From positions 1 to 48,824 of the forward strand of contig JAGXRQ010000074.1 in assembly GCA_018335675.1 (NCBI GenBank): 48,824 nucleotides of DNA, given 5' to 3'. This DNA comes from Bacteroidota bacterium (GTDB lineage: Bacteria; Bacteroidota; Bacteroidia; Bacteroidales; UBA7960). Position numbers and translations under genes: made by a program. How positions within the stretch are numbered: position 1 is the first letter of the stretch; each line of letters begins with the position of its first letter. The notes under the pieces are model-generated. The model was given only the letters and a program-made list of their open reading frames with translations. It made no database searches and was not told the DNA's origin. Of this stretch, positions 1 to 7,918 are shown one piece after another.

Positions 1-22
1 TTGTTCCATAATATTGTTTTTA

Positions 23-176
23 AATCCACAAAGAGAGTTTTATCCAAGTCCTTGATAATAGGTCTCTAACCTAAATTTCTATCTTGATCTAGCTCTCAAA
101 GAAACAGGGTTCTTAATCTTTGCATAGGTCTGAATTCCTTTGGCGCAAACTGATTCACCCTGTTTCTTTGTGGATT
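23..176. repeat. Nested inverted repeats in a non-coding stretch
   Basis: Two overlapping inverted repeats are visible. A 12-bp pair, AATCCACAAAGA at 23-34 and its complement at 165-176, encloses a 14-bp pair, CAAAGAAACAGGGT at 97-110 and its complement at 157-170. The right arms overlap, so only one pairing can form at a time in RNA. No convincing reading frame covers 1-294: the first frame on the + strand stops at about 69 and the others are broken. It could be a structured RNA, a miniature element or the remains of an insertion sequence. Confidence 0.45.
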
Positions 177-270
177 GATTAATAAGTTCAAAATTACTAT
201 GTAAAACTTATTAGAAATTCCTTTTTGCAAACTAAAGGGCGCTTCAGACAATGGAAATACACGCCTGTAT

Positions 271-293
271 GAGACGCGCCGGTGAGGCTCGTC
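271..293. repeat. Degenerate REP-like palindrome
   Basis: GAGACGCGCC followed by a short loop and an imperfect complement (GGCTCGTC). It lies next to the stop codon of the RAYT transposase gene. It shares the GAGACGCGCC core of the three palindromes at 951-1078 but has a mismatch in the right arm. Confidence 0.55.
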
Positions 294-294
294 T

Positions 295-816
295 TTACAA
301 ATAATATCTATCGGATTGCCAATTTAGTGGATTAGAGCTAATGTAATTATTTATTTTATCGAATTGATTCACATCACGAATGATGTGATCATGGAATCTT
401 TCATGCCATCCATTCCAATTAAGGTTCTTTGATTTTGCATGTTTTGTTACACTGCCTTTGTAGTGATTTATTAAAGAAGAAAGAGAGCCTGCCAATAAAG
501 GTCCAAAATGATTTGTCGCTTTATGTTGGATGCTATTTGTCAATTTTATTATTGCATGCACATGATTAGGCATTACAATATGATTTATAACCCTAGCATT
601 TTCTTTACGATCATTCATGTTTGCCATGTAATCATAGGCAAATTGCCCAAGTTGATTTAATTTCATGCTTCCGGATATAATTTCTCCAAATTGAGGTTTC
701 ATTTTTTTTGTACATATAGTTACAAAATATAATTCCGGATTTCTGTAATCCCATCTTTCCCATCGAGCTGATGGTATTCTATATTTTCCCTGAAATAATA
801 AATCTTTTTTATGCAT
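295..816 (-). CDS. REP-associated tyrosine transposase (RAYT, Y1_Tnp/TnpA_REP)
   Basis: This 173-residue protein belongs to the HUH single-strand DNA transposases related to IS200/IS605 TnpA. The HUH motif is visible as MPNHVHAII near residue 85, and the C-terminal segment WHERFHDHIIRD...NNYISSNPLNW holds the likely catalytic tyrosine and the conserved NP..W ending. The N-terminal segment RIPSARWERWDYRNPELYFVTICT is typical of the Bacteroidota group. RAYTs act on REP palindromes and are usually single-copy, domesticated enzymes. Here GC-rich palindromes lie on both sides of the gene, as expected. The frame is intact, so it may be active. A TAnnTTTG element sits about 40 bp upstream. Confidence 0.88.
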   Translation of the reverse strand: MHKKDLLFQGKYRIPSARWERWDYRNPELYFVTICTKKMKPQFGEIISGSMKLNQLGQFAYDYMANMNDRKENARVINHIVMPNHVHAIIKLTNSIQHKATNHFGPLLAGSLSSLINHYKGSVTKHAKSKNLNWNGWHERFHDHIIRDVNQFDKINNYISSNPLNWQSDRYYL

Positions 817-856
817 TATAGTTTGATGAAAAATATGTATATTAAATTATATGCAG

Positions 857-864
857 CAAATATA
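857..864 (-). promoter_or_regulatory. -7 promoter element of the RAYT gene
   Basis: Reads TATATTTG on the minus strand, an exact TAnnTTTG match 40 bp upstream of the ATG. This implies a short 5' leader. Confidence 0.5.
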
Positions 865-950
865 AAGATATAATTAATAATTACATAGCTTAATTGATTA
901 TTTCACCATGAATCTAAAAGCAATTCTGTAAAATCATATTTACCCCTCGT

Positions 951-1078
951 AAAGACGCGCCTTTTCGGCGCGTCTCTAGGGGGGATTGCCTTGTTTCCTT
1001 TATGAGACGCGCCGGAAAGGCGCGTCTGTACGATTATCCAGCGCATGTGAGAATGAGACGCGCCTACCTGGCGCGTCT
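951..1078. repeat. Cluster of three REP-like palindromes
   Basis: Three hairpins at 951-977, 1004-1028 and 1055-1078 share the arms AGACGCGCC / GGCGCGTCT. The first has only eight bases of this stem. Each has a 5-base loop of different sequence. The stems are almost purely GC in an AT-rich background. Copies 2 and 3 are preceded by TGAG; the flank CTTTAC follows copy 3, and CGTAAAG precedes copy 1, so copy 1 is inverted relative to copy 3. This arrangement resembles a bacterial interspersed mosaic element beside a RAYT gene. Confidence 0.75.
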
Positions 1079-1120
1079 TTACAGATAATTATGATACATT
1101 TCCCAAAGGCTAATCATTCA

Positions 1121-1170
1121 AAATGACGAAGCATTGAATAGCGGGATCTCACCCTGACGGTCGAGATGAC
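1121..1170. repeat. Bacteroidota-type intergenic repeat (ATCTC...GAGAT hairpin)
   Basis: GGGATCTCACC at 1143 and GGTCGAGATGAC ending at 1170 form an imperfect hairpin around a TGAC loop. Sequences of this look recur between genes in many Bacteroidota genomes. This is recognition from memory, not a search result. Confidence 0.4.
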
Positions 1171-1187
1171 AGCTATTCCATAACTCT

Positions 1188-1227
1188 AATTAACCAATTA
1201 ACTAATTCCCCAATTAACTAATTAGCA
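1188..1227. repeat. Tandem octamer array, unit AATTAACT
   Basis: Five consecutive 8-bp units share AATT followed by a variable half (AACC, AACT, CCCC, AACT, AGCA). This is a short degenerate minisatellite in the upstream region of the response regulator gene. Confidence 0.65.
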
Positions 1228-1263
1228 CATTAAAAACATCACAAATAATCTCGTCTTATTTTC

Positions 1264-1296
1264 GTAACAATTTTGTAATAATGCTGTTATCATTAT
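1264..1296 (+). promoter_or_regulatory. Three 11-bp phased repeats upstream of the phoB-like gene
   Basis: GTAAC at 1264, GTAAT at 1275 and GTTAT at 1286 recur at exactly 11-bp spacing. They are weaker in sequence than the TTAAC repeats at 4770, 7919 and 9229 but share the period. They lie about 40-72 bp upstream of the -7 element and could serve autoregulation. Confidence 0.4.
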
Positions 1297-1335
1297 TAAA
1301 TATTTTTGCTTGTTTTTTTTACAATAAATTAAAAC

Positions 1336-1343
1336 TAATTTTG
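1336..1343 (+). promoter_or_regulatory. -7 promoter element of the phoB/phoR-like pair
   Basis: TAATTTTG is an exact TAnnTTTG match 30 bp before the ATG at 1373. A TTG at 1310-1312 lies 23 bp upstream as a possible -33 element. Confidence 0.55.
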
Positions 1344-1372
1344 GGAAAAATACAGTAATTAAATAACTCAAA

Positions 1373-2071
1373 ATGAAAGCACAAAGGATACTAGTAGTTG
1401 ACGACGAAGAAGATCTTTGCGAAATTCTTAAGTTTAATCTCGAAGGTGAGGGCTTTATTGTTGACGTAGCTCATTCTGCAGAAGGAGCGCTGGCCGGTAA
1501 GCTTGACCAATACAGCTTATTGTTGTTAGACATTATGATGGGGAAAATGTCGGGGCTAAAACTTGCTGAAAAAATACGCAAGGAGATGAAGCTTACCGTT
1601 CCAATTATCTTCATTACATCCAAAGACACAGAAAATGATACCCTTACCGGTTTTAGTCTTGGTGCCGATGATTATATTTCCAAGCCTTTCTCTGTTAGAG
1701 AAGTTATTGCAAGAATAAAAGCCGTATTAAAAAGAACATCTTCTAAAGAAGAGAATGCTGATAATATAATTCGTGTTAACAACATGGAGATTGACTTGAA
1801 AAGCAAAAAAGTTTTTGTATACAAAACCCCCATTTCTCTTACAAAAAAAGAGTTTGAAATACTGTTACTGTTAGTTCAGAACCCCGGTAGAGTTTTTTCG
1901 AGAGACGAAATATTAAGCTTAATTTGGAAAAATGATGTGATAGTTGTAAACAGAACTATAGATGTAAACATTGCCAGAATCAGAAAAAAACTGGGCAGCG
2001 ATTGTGAAAAAGCATTTGTGAGTCGCTCCGGATATGGCTATTGTTTTGAACCCGATAACATTAATATTTAA
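1373..2071 (+). CDS. PhoB/OmpR-family response regulator
   Basis: A 232-residue two-component regulator. The receiver domain (about 4-118) has the acidic pair D10-D11, phospho-acceptor D53 in LLLLDIMMGKMSG, T82 and K104 in SKPF. A winged-helix DNA-binding domain follows (about 132-228), ending in the usual recognition-helix segment NRTIDVNIARIRKKLG. A sensor kinase begins 17 nt downstream, so the two form one operon of PhoB-PhoR layout. The promoter has 11-bp phased repeats. Assigning it to phosphate sensing rests on family resemblance and on operator geometry at neighbouring genes; other OmpR-type inputs remain possible. Confidence 0.93.
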   Translation: MKAQRILVVDDEEDLCEILKFNLEGEGFIVDVAHSAEGALAGKLDQYSLLLLDIMMGKMSGLKLAEKIRKEMKLTVPIIFITSKDTENDTLTGFSLGADDYISKPFSVREVIARIKAVLKRTSSKEENADNIIRVNNMEIDLKSKKVFVYKTPISLTKKEFEILLLLVQNPGRVFSRDEILSLIWKNDVIVVNRTIDVNIARIRKKLGSDCEKAFVSRSGYGYCFEPDNINI

Positions 2072-2088
2072 TTCTTCAATTTGAGATC

Positions 2089-3858
2089 ATGAGAAGAAAA
2101 ATCCCCTACAAGGTTAAGCTTTTCTTATACTTTTTTGTTGTTTTTATTTCTTTTACAAGTGTAATTACAGGCTTTCAATACAACAGGGAAAAGCAATTTA
2201 AAATCAGAGAACTAGAGAGTTTGCTAAACAGTTATACTGATTTTGCGAACAGCTATTTTCAACATAAGGCTATTTTTGAAGAGAATAACGAACATTGGTT
2301 GGATTCACTGATTAAAATATTGCCAAGAAAAGACATAAGACTTACGGTAATTGATTTTGAAGGTACTGTTTTATACGACAGCTACTATCATGATTTCAAA
2401 AATATGGAAAACCACAAGAAGAGACCTGAAATACAAAGTGCTTTTAATTTAGGAAGTGGTTCAAATATAAGATTCTCTGAGTCAACAAATTATGATTATT
2501 ATTATTATGCCAAGAAATATGAAACCTACTTTGTTAGGGCTGCTATAGAATATAATATCACAGTAAAAGAATTCTTGCAAGCTGAAACTCTTTTCTTTTT
2601 TGTGATTTTGCTATTGTTTCTTCTTATGAGTGGTATTTTACTTTATGTTTCAGGAAAAATAGGCAAGTCAATTATGGCATTAAAAGATTTCGCCATTAGA
2701 GCAGCCAATAATGAAAAAATTGAAAATCATATCGAATTTCCGGAAAATGAGCTTGGGATAATTGGAGAGCAAATTATTAGTATTTATAATAATCTAAATA
2801 AAACAAATCAGGCACTGAAAAACGAGAAAGACAAGCTGATTCATCACTTACAAATTTCTCAGGAGGGTGTTGCTATTTTCTCAAATGAGAATGAAAAAAT
2901 ATTGGCCAATAACCATTTTATACAATATTTAAGTTTAATAGCCGACTATCCGGTAAGCAACCCTTCTAAGTTTTCAGATATTGAAGATTTTATTGGGATA
3001 AAAGGGTTTATAAAGAAAAACCAATGTCAAAGCATTATTATAGACCCCAAAAACCCGCCTATAGAAAGATTGATAATTGAGAAAAATAAGAGATACTTTG
3101 ATGTTCAGTGTGTTATTTTTATTGATAAGAGTTATGAAATTTCAATAATTGATGTTACAAAAGCTGAGAAAAATAAGCTGATGAAGCAGCAAATGACCTC
3201 AAATATTGCTCATGAGTTGCGTACACCTGTTAGCTCGATAAAAGGATACCTTGAAACAGTTCTTGAAAGTAAAGATCTTCCGGAAGAAAAGAAGAAATAT
3301 TTTATTGAAAAAGCAAATAATCAAACTGAAAGATTATCTGAACTAATCAGAGATATATCAATGCTTACAAAGATTGAAGAAGCAGCAGGTCTTTACGAAA
3401 TTGAAGAGGTTGAGATTCTTGCAATTGTAAAGGATGTTATAGAAAATCTTCATTCAAAAATTGAAGATGCCGGGGTTGACATTGCTTATAAGATTAATGC
3501 TGATACAAAAATTAAAGGCAATAAGGTGTTGTTATATTCAATTTTTCAAAATCTTTTAGAGAATTCTATAAATTATGCCGGAAATGACATATCTATCTGT
3601 ATTGATGAATATCATCAGGATGATAAAAATGTGTATTTTTCATTTTCTGATAATGGTTCAGGAATAAGCGAAGAGCACCAATCTAGAATATTTGAGAGAT
3701 TTTATAGAATAGACCATGGAAGAGCTAGAAAAACAGGTGGAACGGGCTTGGGCTTGGCAATAGTAAAAAATGCAGTGCAATTTCATAAGGGAGATATTTC
3801 AGTTAAAACCAAAAAAGGTGGCGGTGCTGAATTCTTGTTTAACCTGAATAAGGGATAA
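2089..3858 (+). CDS. PhoR-like membrane sensor histidine kinase
   Basis: A 589-residue kinase and the partner of the upstream regulator. It has a first membrane helix at about 9-29, a periplasmic loop of about 135 residues, a second helix at about 166-189, a HAMP-like linker, a PAS-like segment (about 245-355) and a HisKA domain with H375 in NIAHELRTPVSS. The HATPase domain has N-box N488/N492 in NLLENSINYA, the G1 box DNGSGIS and the G2 box GGTGLGLAIVKN. All catalytic motifs are intact. The single periplasmic loop plus PAS fits the PhoR/VicK class. The stop codon lies 4 nt from the stop of a convergent gene. Confidence 0.92.
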   Translation: MRRKIPYKVKLFLYFFVVFISFTSVITGFQYNREKQFKIRELESLLNSYTDFANSYFQHKAIFEENNEHWLDSLIKILPRKDIRLTVIDFEGTVLYDSYYHDFKNMENHKKRPEIQSAFNLGSGSNIRFSESTNYDYYYYAKKYETYFVRAAIEYNITVKEFLQAETLFFFVILLLFLLMSGILLYVSGKIGKSIMALKDFAIRAANNEKIENHIEFPENELGIIGEQIISIYNNLNKTNQALKNEKDKLIHHLQISQEGVAIFSNENEKILANNHFIQYLSLIADYPVSNPSKFSDIEDFIGIKGFIKKNQCQSIIIDPKNPPIERLIIEKNKRYFDVQCVIFIDKSYEISIIDVTKAEKNKLMKQQMTSNIAHELRTPVSSIKGYLETVLESKDLPEEKKKYFIEKANNQTERLSELIRDISMLTKIEEAAGLYEIEEVEILAIVKDVIENLHSKIEDAGVDIAYKINADTKIKGNKVLLYSIFQNLLENSINYAGNDISICIDEYHQDDKNVYFSFSDNGSGISEEHQSRIFERFYRIDHGRARKTGGTGLGLAIVKNAVQFHKGDISVKTKKGGGAEFLFNLNKG

Positions 3859-3862
3859 GAGT

Positions 3863-4315
3863 TTAATAATTCTTCTTGCTTATAGAGACTCCGTTTTCAT
3901 CCCACATTTCCCAAACTCCTGATTTCTCTCCGTTTTTGTAATTTAATGAGTAGCGCAACTGACCTGTGTCGTCCCATATTCTCCAGTTGCCGTGTTTTTT
4001 GTCTTTTTTGTACTTGGCTAAAGAAACTAAAACTCCTTTTTCGTTATATTGAAGCCATGTTCCATGCTTTAAACCATTGCGAAATATTCTTATCTCTTTA
4101 ATACTGCCATCAGAGAAGTAATATTCTGATTTACCGTGAAATCTTCCGTTCTTGATATTTAGTTTGGCAGTGATTTCTCCATTCTCGTTTGTCTGAGTAA
4201 AAATGCCGCTAAATAAATCGCCATTTATGTAATAGAGGCCGTCTTTTTGTTGAATGTCTTGTGATGAAGCAATTATAAATAGAAGTAAAAACCCCAGAAA
4301 TAAAGTATATCTCAT
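3863..4315 (-). CDS. Secreted MORN-repeat (YwqK-like) protein
   Basis: A 150-residue protein with an N-terminal signal peptide (MRYTLFLGFLLLFIIASSQ). The rest is a run of roughly 23-residue repeats of the form NG..HG.W..Y...G.L, for example RNGLKHGTWLQYNEKG and KKDKKHGNWRIWDDTG. These are MORN_2 repeats as in YwqK-family proteins. The role is not known; such proteins are common secreted or periplasmic proteins in Bacteroidota. It converges with the kinase gene and has its own promoter, so it is probably not part of the two-component operon. Confidence 0.75.
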   Translation of the reverse strand: MRYTLFLGFLLLFIIASSQDIQQKDGLYYINGDLFSGIFTQTNENGEITAKLNIKNGRFHGKSEYYFSDGSIKEIRIFRNGLKHGTWLQYNEKGVLVSLAKYKKDKKHGNWRIWDDTGQLRYSLNYKNGEKSGVWEMWDENGVSISKKNY

Positions 4316-4341
4316 GTATTATATTATTAAACCTTTGACCT

Positions 4342-4360
4342 ATGAGTTAAAAAAACTCAT
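4342..4360. other. Small hairpin between two minus-strand genes
   Basis: ATGAGTT and AACTCAT are 7-bp complementary arms around a five-A loop. The hairpin lies in the leader of the MORN gene and behind the stop of the 4385-4711 gene. It lacks a proper T-tract in either direction, so a terminator role is doubtful. Confidence 0.35.
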
Positions 4361-4372
4361 TATGAACTAAAA

Positions 4373-4380
4373 CAAAAGTA
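4373..4380 (-). promoter_or_regulatory. -7 promoter element of the MORN-repeat gene
   Basis: Reads TACTTTTG on the minus strand, an exact TAnnTTTG match 58 bp before the start codon. It is located between the two minus-strand genes. Confidence 0.5.
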
Positions 4381-4384
4381 CAAA

Positions 4385-4711
4385 TTAATTTACTTGTTTT
4401 ATCTCTATGGTTTCTATTTTTCCTTTTGAAGCTGGAATTTCTGTTGCTTCGTATGAAATGTATGAAACTTTGAGTTTATCCTCAAGCATATAATAAGGTA
4501 ATTCAAGGCTGAAGTTACCATCAAGGTCTGTATATACCTTATAACTACTAATGCATATTAGTACGCCTGCAAGACTCTCTTTTGATTCAGAATCAATTAC
4601 TTTCCCTTGTAAAGAGACAAGACTCATTTCTTCTGAAATTGTTTTTGCGTTGCCTGCTATTGTTGTTAATGTTGCGGCTAAGATTGTCAAAGTTAAAAAT
4701 AATTGCTTCAT
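4385..4711 (-). CDS. Stand-alone secreted carboxypeptidase-regulatory-like domain protein
   Basis: A 108-residue protein consisting of a signal peptide (about 1-20) and one CarboxypepD_reg-like beta-sandwich. The domain runs from LQGKVIDSESKESLAGV through TDLDGNFSLELP to KVSYISYEATEI. The same domain forms the N-terminus of the divergent TonB receptor at 5019 (GTIKDKSTKETVVGASI, SDIDGNFKI, FISYNKE). A separate copy suggests a periplasmic accessory module of that receptor, but this is inference. Its promoter carries the best 11-bp phased TTAAC array of the window, which points to co-regulation with the PhoB-like system. Confidence 0.75.
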   Translation of the reverse strand: MKQLFLTLTILAATLTTIAGNAKTISEEMSLVSLQGKVIDSESKESLAGVLICISSYKVYTDLDGNFSLELPYYMLEDKLKVSYISYEATEIPASKGKIETIEIKQVN

Positions 4712-4739
4712 AGTTGTTTTTGTTTATAGTTTCATGAAG

Positions 4740-4747
4740 CAAAAGTA
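4740..4747 (-). promoter_or_regulatory. -7 promoter element of the stand-alone regulatory-domain gene
   Basis: Reads TACTTTTG on the minus strand, an exact TAnnTTTG match 29 bp before the ATG. The nearest 11-bp repeat unit starts 26 bp upstream of it. Confidence 0.6.
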
Positions 4748-4769
4748 TACCCACAATATAAAGCCTTAG

Positions 4770-4818
4770 TTAACATATTTTTATTATTACATTACTTTTA
4801 TGTTAAGCCAATGTTAAG
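4770..4818 (-). promoter_or_regulatory. Five-unit 11-bp phased array, candidate PhoB box
   Basis: On the + strand TTAAC, TTATT, TTACT, TTAAG and TTAAG start at 4770, 4781, 4792, 4803 and 4814, exactly 11 bp apart. Read on the minus strand, the two strongest units are CTTAACA followed by variable bases. PhoB/PhoP operators are direct repeats with an 11-bp period, and Bacillus PhoP prefers TTAACA, so both sequence and geometry fit. The array lies upstream of the minus-strand promoter at 4740 and could also act on the divergent receptor gene. Confidence 0.6.
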
Positions 4819-4919
4819 AACTTTGGAGTTATAGCAATGTTTATTAACTTATGAAAAGTTGTGTGGTTTTATAATCAGCAATTTACAATGTTTTTGATAT
4901 AATGATTATGTTAATTCCC

Positions 4920-4957
4920 CTAACAATAATTTGAAGATAAGTTAACAACAACTTAAT
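4920..4957 (+). promoter_or_regulatory. 11-bp phased repeats upstream of TonB receptor 1
   Basis: CTAAC (4920), TTGAA (4931), TTAAC (4942) and TTAAT (4953) keep an 11-bp period. The last two are clear and the first two degenerate. The last unit touches the -7 element. The register relative to the -7 element (4, 15, 26, 37 bp) is the same as at the 7978 promoter. Confidence 0.45.
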
Positions 4958-4964
4958 AGCTTTG
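4957..4964 (+). promoter_or_regulatory. -7 promoter element of TonB receptor 1
   Basis: TAGCTTTG is an exact TAnnTTTG match. Transcription from here would give a leader of about 50 nt before the ATG at 5019, which also argues against starting translation further upstream. Confidence 0.55.
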
Positions 4965-5018
4965 CGCTCTGTTTTTTGTTTTTTTGCAACACTATTCAAA
5001 TGTAAAATAGGTGTAATC

Positions 5019-7766
5019 ATGATCAACAAAAAGTCACTCTTTCTGACTGTATTTGCATTTTTCTTCCTTTTACCTCTTATTACATTAAGCCAAAGAGGAA
5101 ATATTAGCGGGACTATAAAAGATAAAAGTACTAAAGAAACAGTTGTGGGTGCCAGTATTATTATCAAAGGTACAACAATTGGAACAACCTCTGATATAGA
5201 TGGAAATTTCAAAATTAATAATGTAAATGCTGGATTAGTTGAGCTTGAAATTTCGTTCATTTCATATAATAAAGAAATAGTTGAGGTACAAGTCGAGCCC
5301 GGTGGTAATGCTAAAATCAATGTTGAGTTGGAGGAATTTACATTTCTTCTAGATATGGTTACAATTTCTGCTAAGAGGGAGCTGGATAATGAAAGAGTGC
5401 TGATGATGGAACAAAAAAACGCAAGTGGAATTACTCTTCAGATTGGAGCTCAAGAGTTATCCAGGAAGGGAGTTTCAGATGTAGCTACTGCAGTTACCAA
5501 AGTAACAGGTGTTTCAAAACAGGAGGGAAGCAACAGAATATATGTTCGTGGTTTGGGTGATAGATATTTATCAACAACTCTAAACGGATTACCCATACCT
5601 TCTAACAACCCTGAACTTAAGAATATCGCACTTGATTTGTTTACTACAGATATAGTAGAAATGGTAACAATTGACAAGGTATATAATGAAAAGATTTCTG
5701 GAGATTTTGCCGGCGGAAATATTGATATTGTGTCTAAAAATAGAAATAAAGAAAATTTTATTGAGTTTGAATTGGGTTCAAATGTAAATAATAATGTTTT
5801 TACAACTGATGAGTTTCTGTTGCAACAAGGACCAGATTATTTTGGTTTTTACTCAATTGCATCCCCAACAACTATTTCTGACTTTGGGTTTGTGAATTCA
5901 ATGAATCCGGTTGCGAAAAATCCAATCGGGGCAGGTTTTGCGGCTACTGCTGGAAAGGTAATCCCTTTAAAAAGAAAGGAGATAAATATATTTACGACTG
6001 TTAATTTTTCTAATGACTATAGCTTAAAAGAAGGGATTTCTAAAAATGTTAATGCCAGTGGCTATCCGTCTAAAGACTTGACTTTTTCAACCGGTAGTTA
6101 TAATACAAATACAACTGCGATGCTTAATGCTGGTTATGAAATTAACGCATTCGACAGAATTAGCTATAATTTAATTTTTATAAATTCTTCAAATCAGCAA
6201 AATGAGGATTATATGGGTACAATATTAGATATTGCTGATTACGGAAATGGAAGACTAATTCGTTCTACTTATGAAAAAAATACTCTGCTTATAAACCAGT
6301 TGCTGGGTGTTCATAAAATATCTGAATCAACAAATCTTAAATGGGGTACCTCTTATAATACAATTTCAAGCGATATGCCCGACAGAATTCAGAATACTTT
6401 CAGGTCTGAGGGAGATTCTGTGTATTTTGGACAAAATCAAATTACAGATAATCACAGATATTTTCATTATCTGAACGAATCTGAAATCGCAGGAAATATA
6501 GCTTTAGAATATTCTTTGAATAAAAAAGCTGAGGATAAATCAAATGGGAAGATATCTATTGGAGCATTTATTAGGTCGAAAAATAGAGATTTCAATTCAA
6601 TACAATATAATTTTAGAATAGCAGGAACCAATAGAAATAAGCCTGTAGACCCATACAATCTCGATTTGTTTTTTAATCAACAAAATCTTGATGAGGGCTA
6701 TTTCACTATTGAAACATTCAGAGGAAACTATCAGGTGCCTAATGTTTTAAAGCCTCAGGAATACAGTGGTACTCAAAACATATTTGGAGGTTTTTCAAGC
6801 TTAGAATACAAACTCACTCCAAAGTTTATTGCAATTGTTGGTCTTAGAGCAGAATACATTTATCAGGAAGTGAAATGGAATACCCAAATAGACCCCCTCG
6901 ACAGAAGGGATGCTTTTGAAAGAATTGAATTTCTGCCGGTTGTAACAACTAAATACGAAGTTACTCAAAAACAGAATTTACGTTTTGCAGCTAATAAATC
7001 ATACACTTTGCCGCAATTTAAAGAAAGAGCATTTTTTATTTATGAAGAGGTTACACAAGTAAAAATAGGTAACCCCGATTTATATCCCTCCGAAAATTAT
7101 AATGCCGATTTAAAATGGGAGTATTTCCCTACTTTGGGAGAGGTATTTTCTGTTACTGCTTTTGGAAAATATATCTTAAATCCTATTAACGAAGTTACAA
7201 TTTCTTCAGCTACCAACGATATATCATTCTTAAACACAGGCGATTGGGGTTATGCAATGGGGCTTGAGTTTGAAGCAAAAAAAGACATTATTAAGTTCAA
7301 TAATTCAAGCATAATAGGAGGACTTAATTTTACATATATGATTACTGAGCAAGAGCTTAACTCTGAAAAGGTTAAAGAAGAAACACGCTATATAGTTTCT
7401 TTTACTCATGAAACTGCATCATTTGCAGGAGCAGCTGATTATTTGCTAAATGGCGACATAACTTACAAATATTCTTGGAAGAATGGTCTTAATAATATAA
7501 TGTCAACAATAACTTACCAACATACCTCAGATAAAATCTACGCAATTGGAACAGATTCCAGAGGCAATATAATCGACAAAGGTTTTGGCTTATTAAACTT
7601 CATTATCAAAACTGAATTTTCAAACAAATTTGGCATTGGAATAAGTGTTAACAATTTATTAAATCCAACCATACAGAAAGTTCAAGCCAACGAATGTAAT
7701 GATATAGTCGTTTACTCTTATCAAAAAGGATTGTTCTACAGTTTGAAAATGAATTTTAGGTTTTAA
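5019..7766 (+). CDS. TonB-dependent outer-membrane receptor 1 (SusC/Oar-like)
   Basis: About 915 residues from the chosen ATG, which gives a normal signal peptide (MINKKSLFLTVFAFFFLLP); the frame extends upstream only through the promoter. A CarboxypepD_reg-like domain follows (GTIKDKSTKETVVGASI), then a plug domain with the typical VTKVTGVSKQEGSNRIYVRGLGDRYLSTTLNGLPIPS and a long beta-barrel ending in SLKMNFRF. The C-terminal phenylalanine is typical of outer-membrane barrels. It imports an unknown substrate using TonB energy. No SusD partner is present; the beta-helix lipoprotein at 8022 is the likely surface partner. The promoter has 11-bp repeats. Confidence 0.92.
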   Translation: MINKKSLFLTVFAFFFLLPLITLSQRGNISGTIKDKSTKETVVGASIIIKGTTIGTTSDIDGNFKINNVNAGLVELEISFISYNKEIVEVQVEPGGNAKINVELEEFTFLLDMVTISAKRELDNERVLMMEQKNASGITLQIGAQELSRKGVSDVATAVTKVTGVSKQEGSNRIYVRGLGDRYLSTTLNGLPIPSNNPELKNIALDLFTTDIVEMVTIDKVYNEKISGDFAGGNIDIVSKNRNKENFIEFELGSNVNNNVFTTDEFLLQQGPDYFGFYSIASPTTISDFGFVNSMNPVAKNPIGAGFAATAGKVIPLKRKEINIFTTVNFSNDYSLKEGISKNVNASGYPSKDLTFSTGSYNTNTTAMLNAGYEINAFDRISYNLIFINSSNQQNEDYMGTILDIADYGNGRLIRSTYEKNTLLINQLLGVHKISESTNLKWGTSYNTISSDMPDRIQNTFRSEGDSVYFGQNQITDNHRYFHYLNESEIAGNIALEYSLNKKAEDKSNGKISIGAFIRSKNRDFNSIQYNFRIAGTNRNKPVDPYNLDLFFNQQNLDEGYFTIETFRGNYQVPNVLKPQEYSGTQNIFGGFSSLEYKLTPKFIAIVGLRAEYIYQEVKWNTQIDPLDRRDAFERIEFLPVVTTKYEVTQKQNLRFAANKSYTLPQFKERAFFIYEEVTQVKIGNPDLYPSENYNADLKWEYFPTLGEVFSVTAFGKYILNPINEVTISSATNDISFLNTGDWGYAMGLEFEAKKDIIKFNNSSIIGGLNFTYMITEQELNSEKVKEETRYIVSFTHETASFAGAADYLLNGDITYKYSWKNGLNNIMSTITYQHTSDKIYAIGTDSRGNIIDKGFGLLNFIIKTEFSNKFGIGISVNNLLNPTIQKVQANECNDIVVYSYQKGLFYSLKMNFRF

Positions 7767-7879
7767 GGTTTAGGGTTTAGGGTATAGGGTATAGGGTATA
7801 GGGTATAAGGTATAAGGGTATAAGGGTATAACCTAAAACCTGACACCCGACACCTAAAACCTGACACCTATTACCAAAT
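7760..7879. repeat. Intergenic array of 7-bp units behind TonB receptor 1
   Basis: Starting at the stop codon, units close to TAGGGTA / TTAGGGT repeat every 7 bp to about 7830, with a few one-base insertions. The array then switches to the complementary flavour ACCTAAA, ACCTGAC, ACCCGAC, still in 7-bp steps. Within this, a 17-bp sequence beginning ACCTAAAACC is perfectly repeated at 7831 and 7852 (21 bp, three units). The two halves could pair as a long imperfect hairpin. Related arrays lie at 18212 and 20325. Confidence 0.8.
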
Positions 7880-7918
7880 CATCACATCAACCATAATCTT
7901 CCCAATCTTCCAATCAAA

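Noticed and set aside
1-68. Tail of a + strand gene entering the window
   Set aside because: Only 22 open codons without recognisable motif, in a region dominated by inverted repeats; not enough support.
7760-7879. CRISPR-like array
   Set aside because: The repeats are 7-bp units with no spacers and no cas genes nearby; it is a degenerate tandem repeat.
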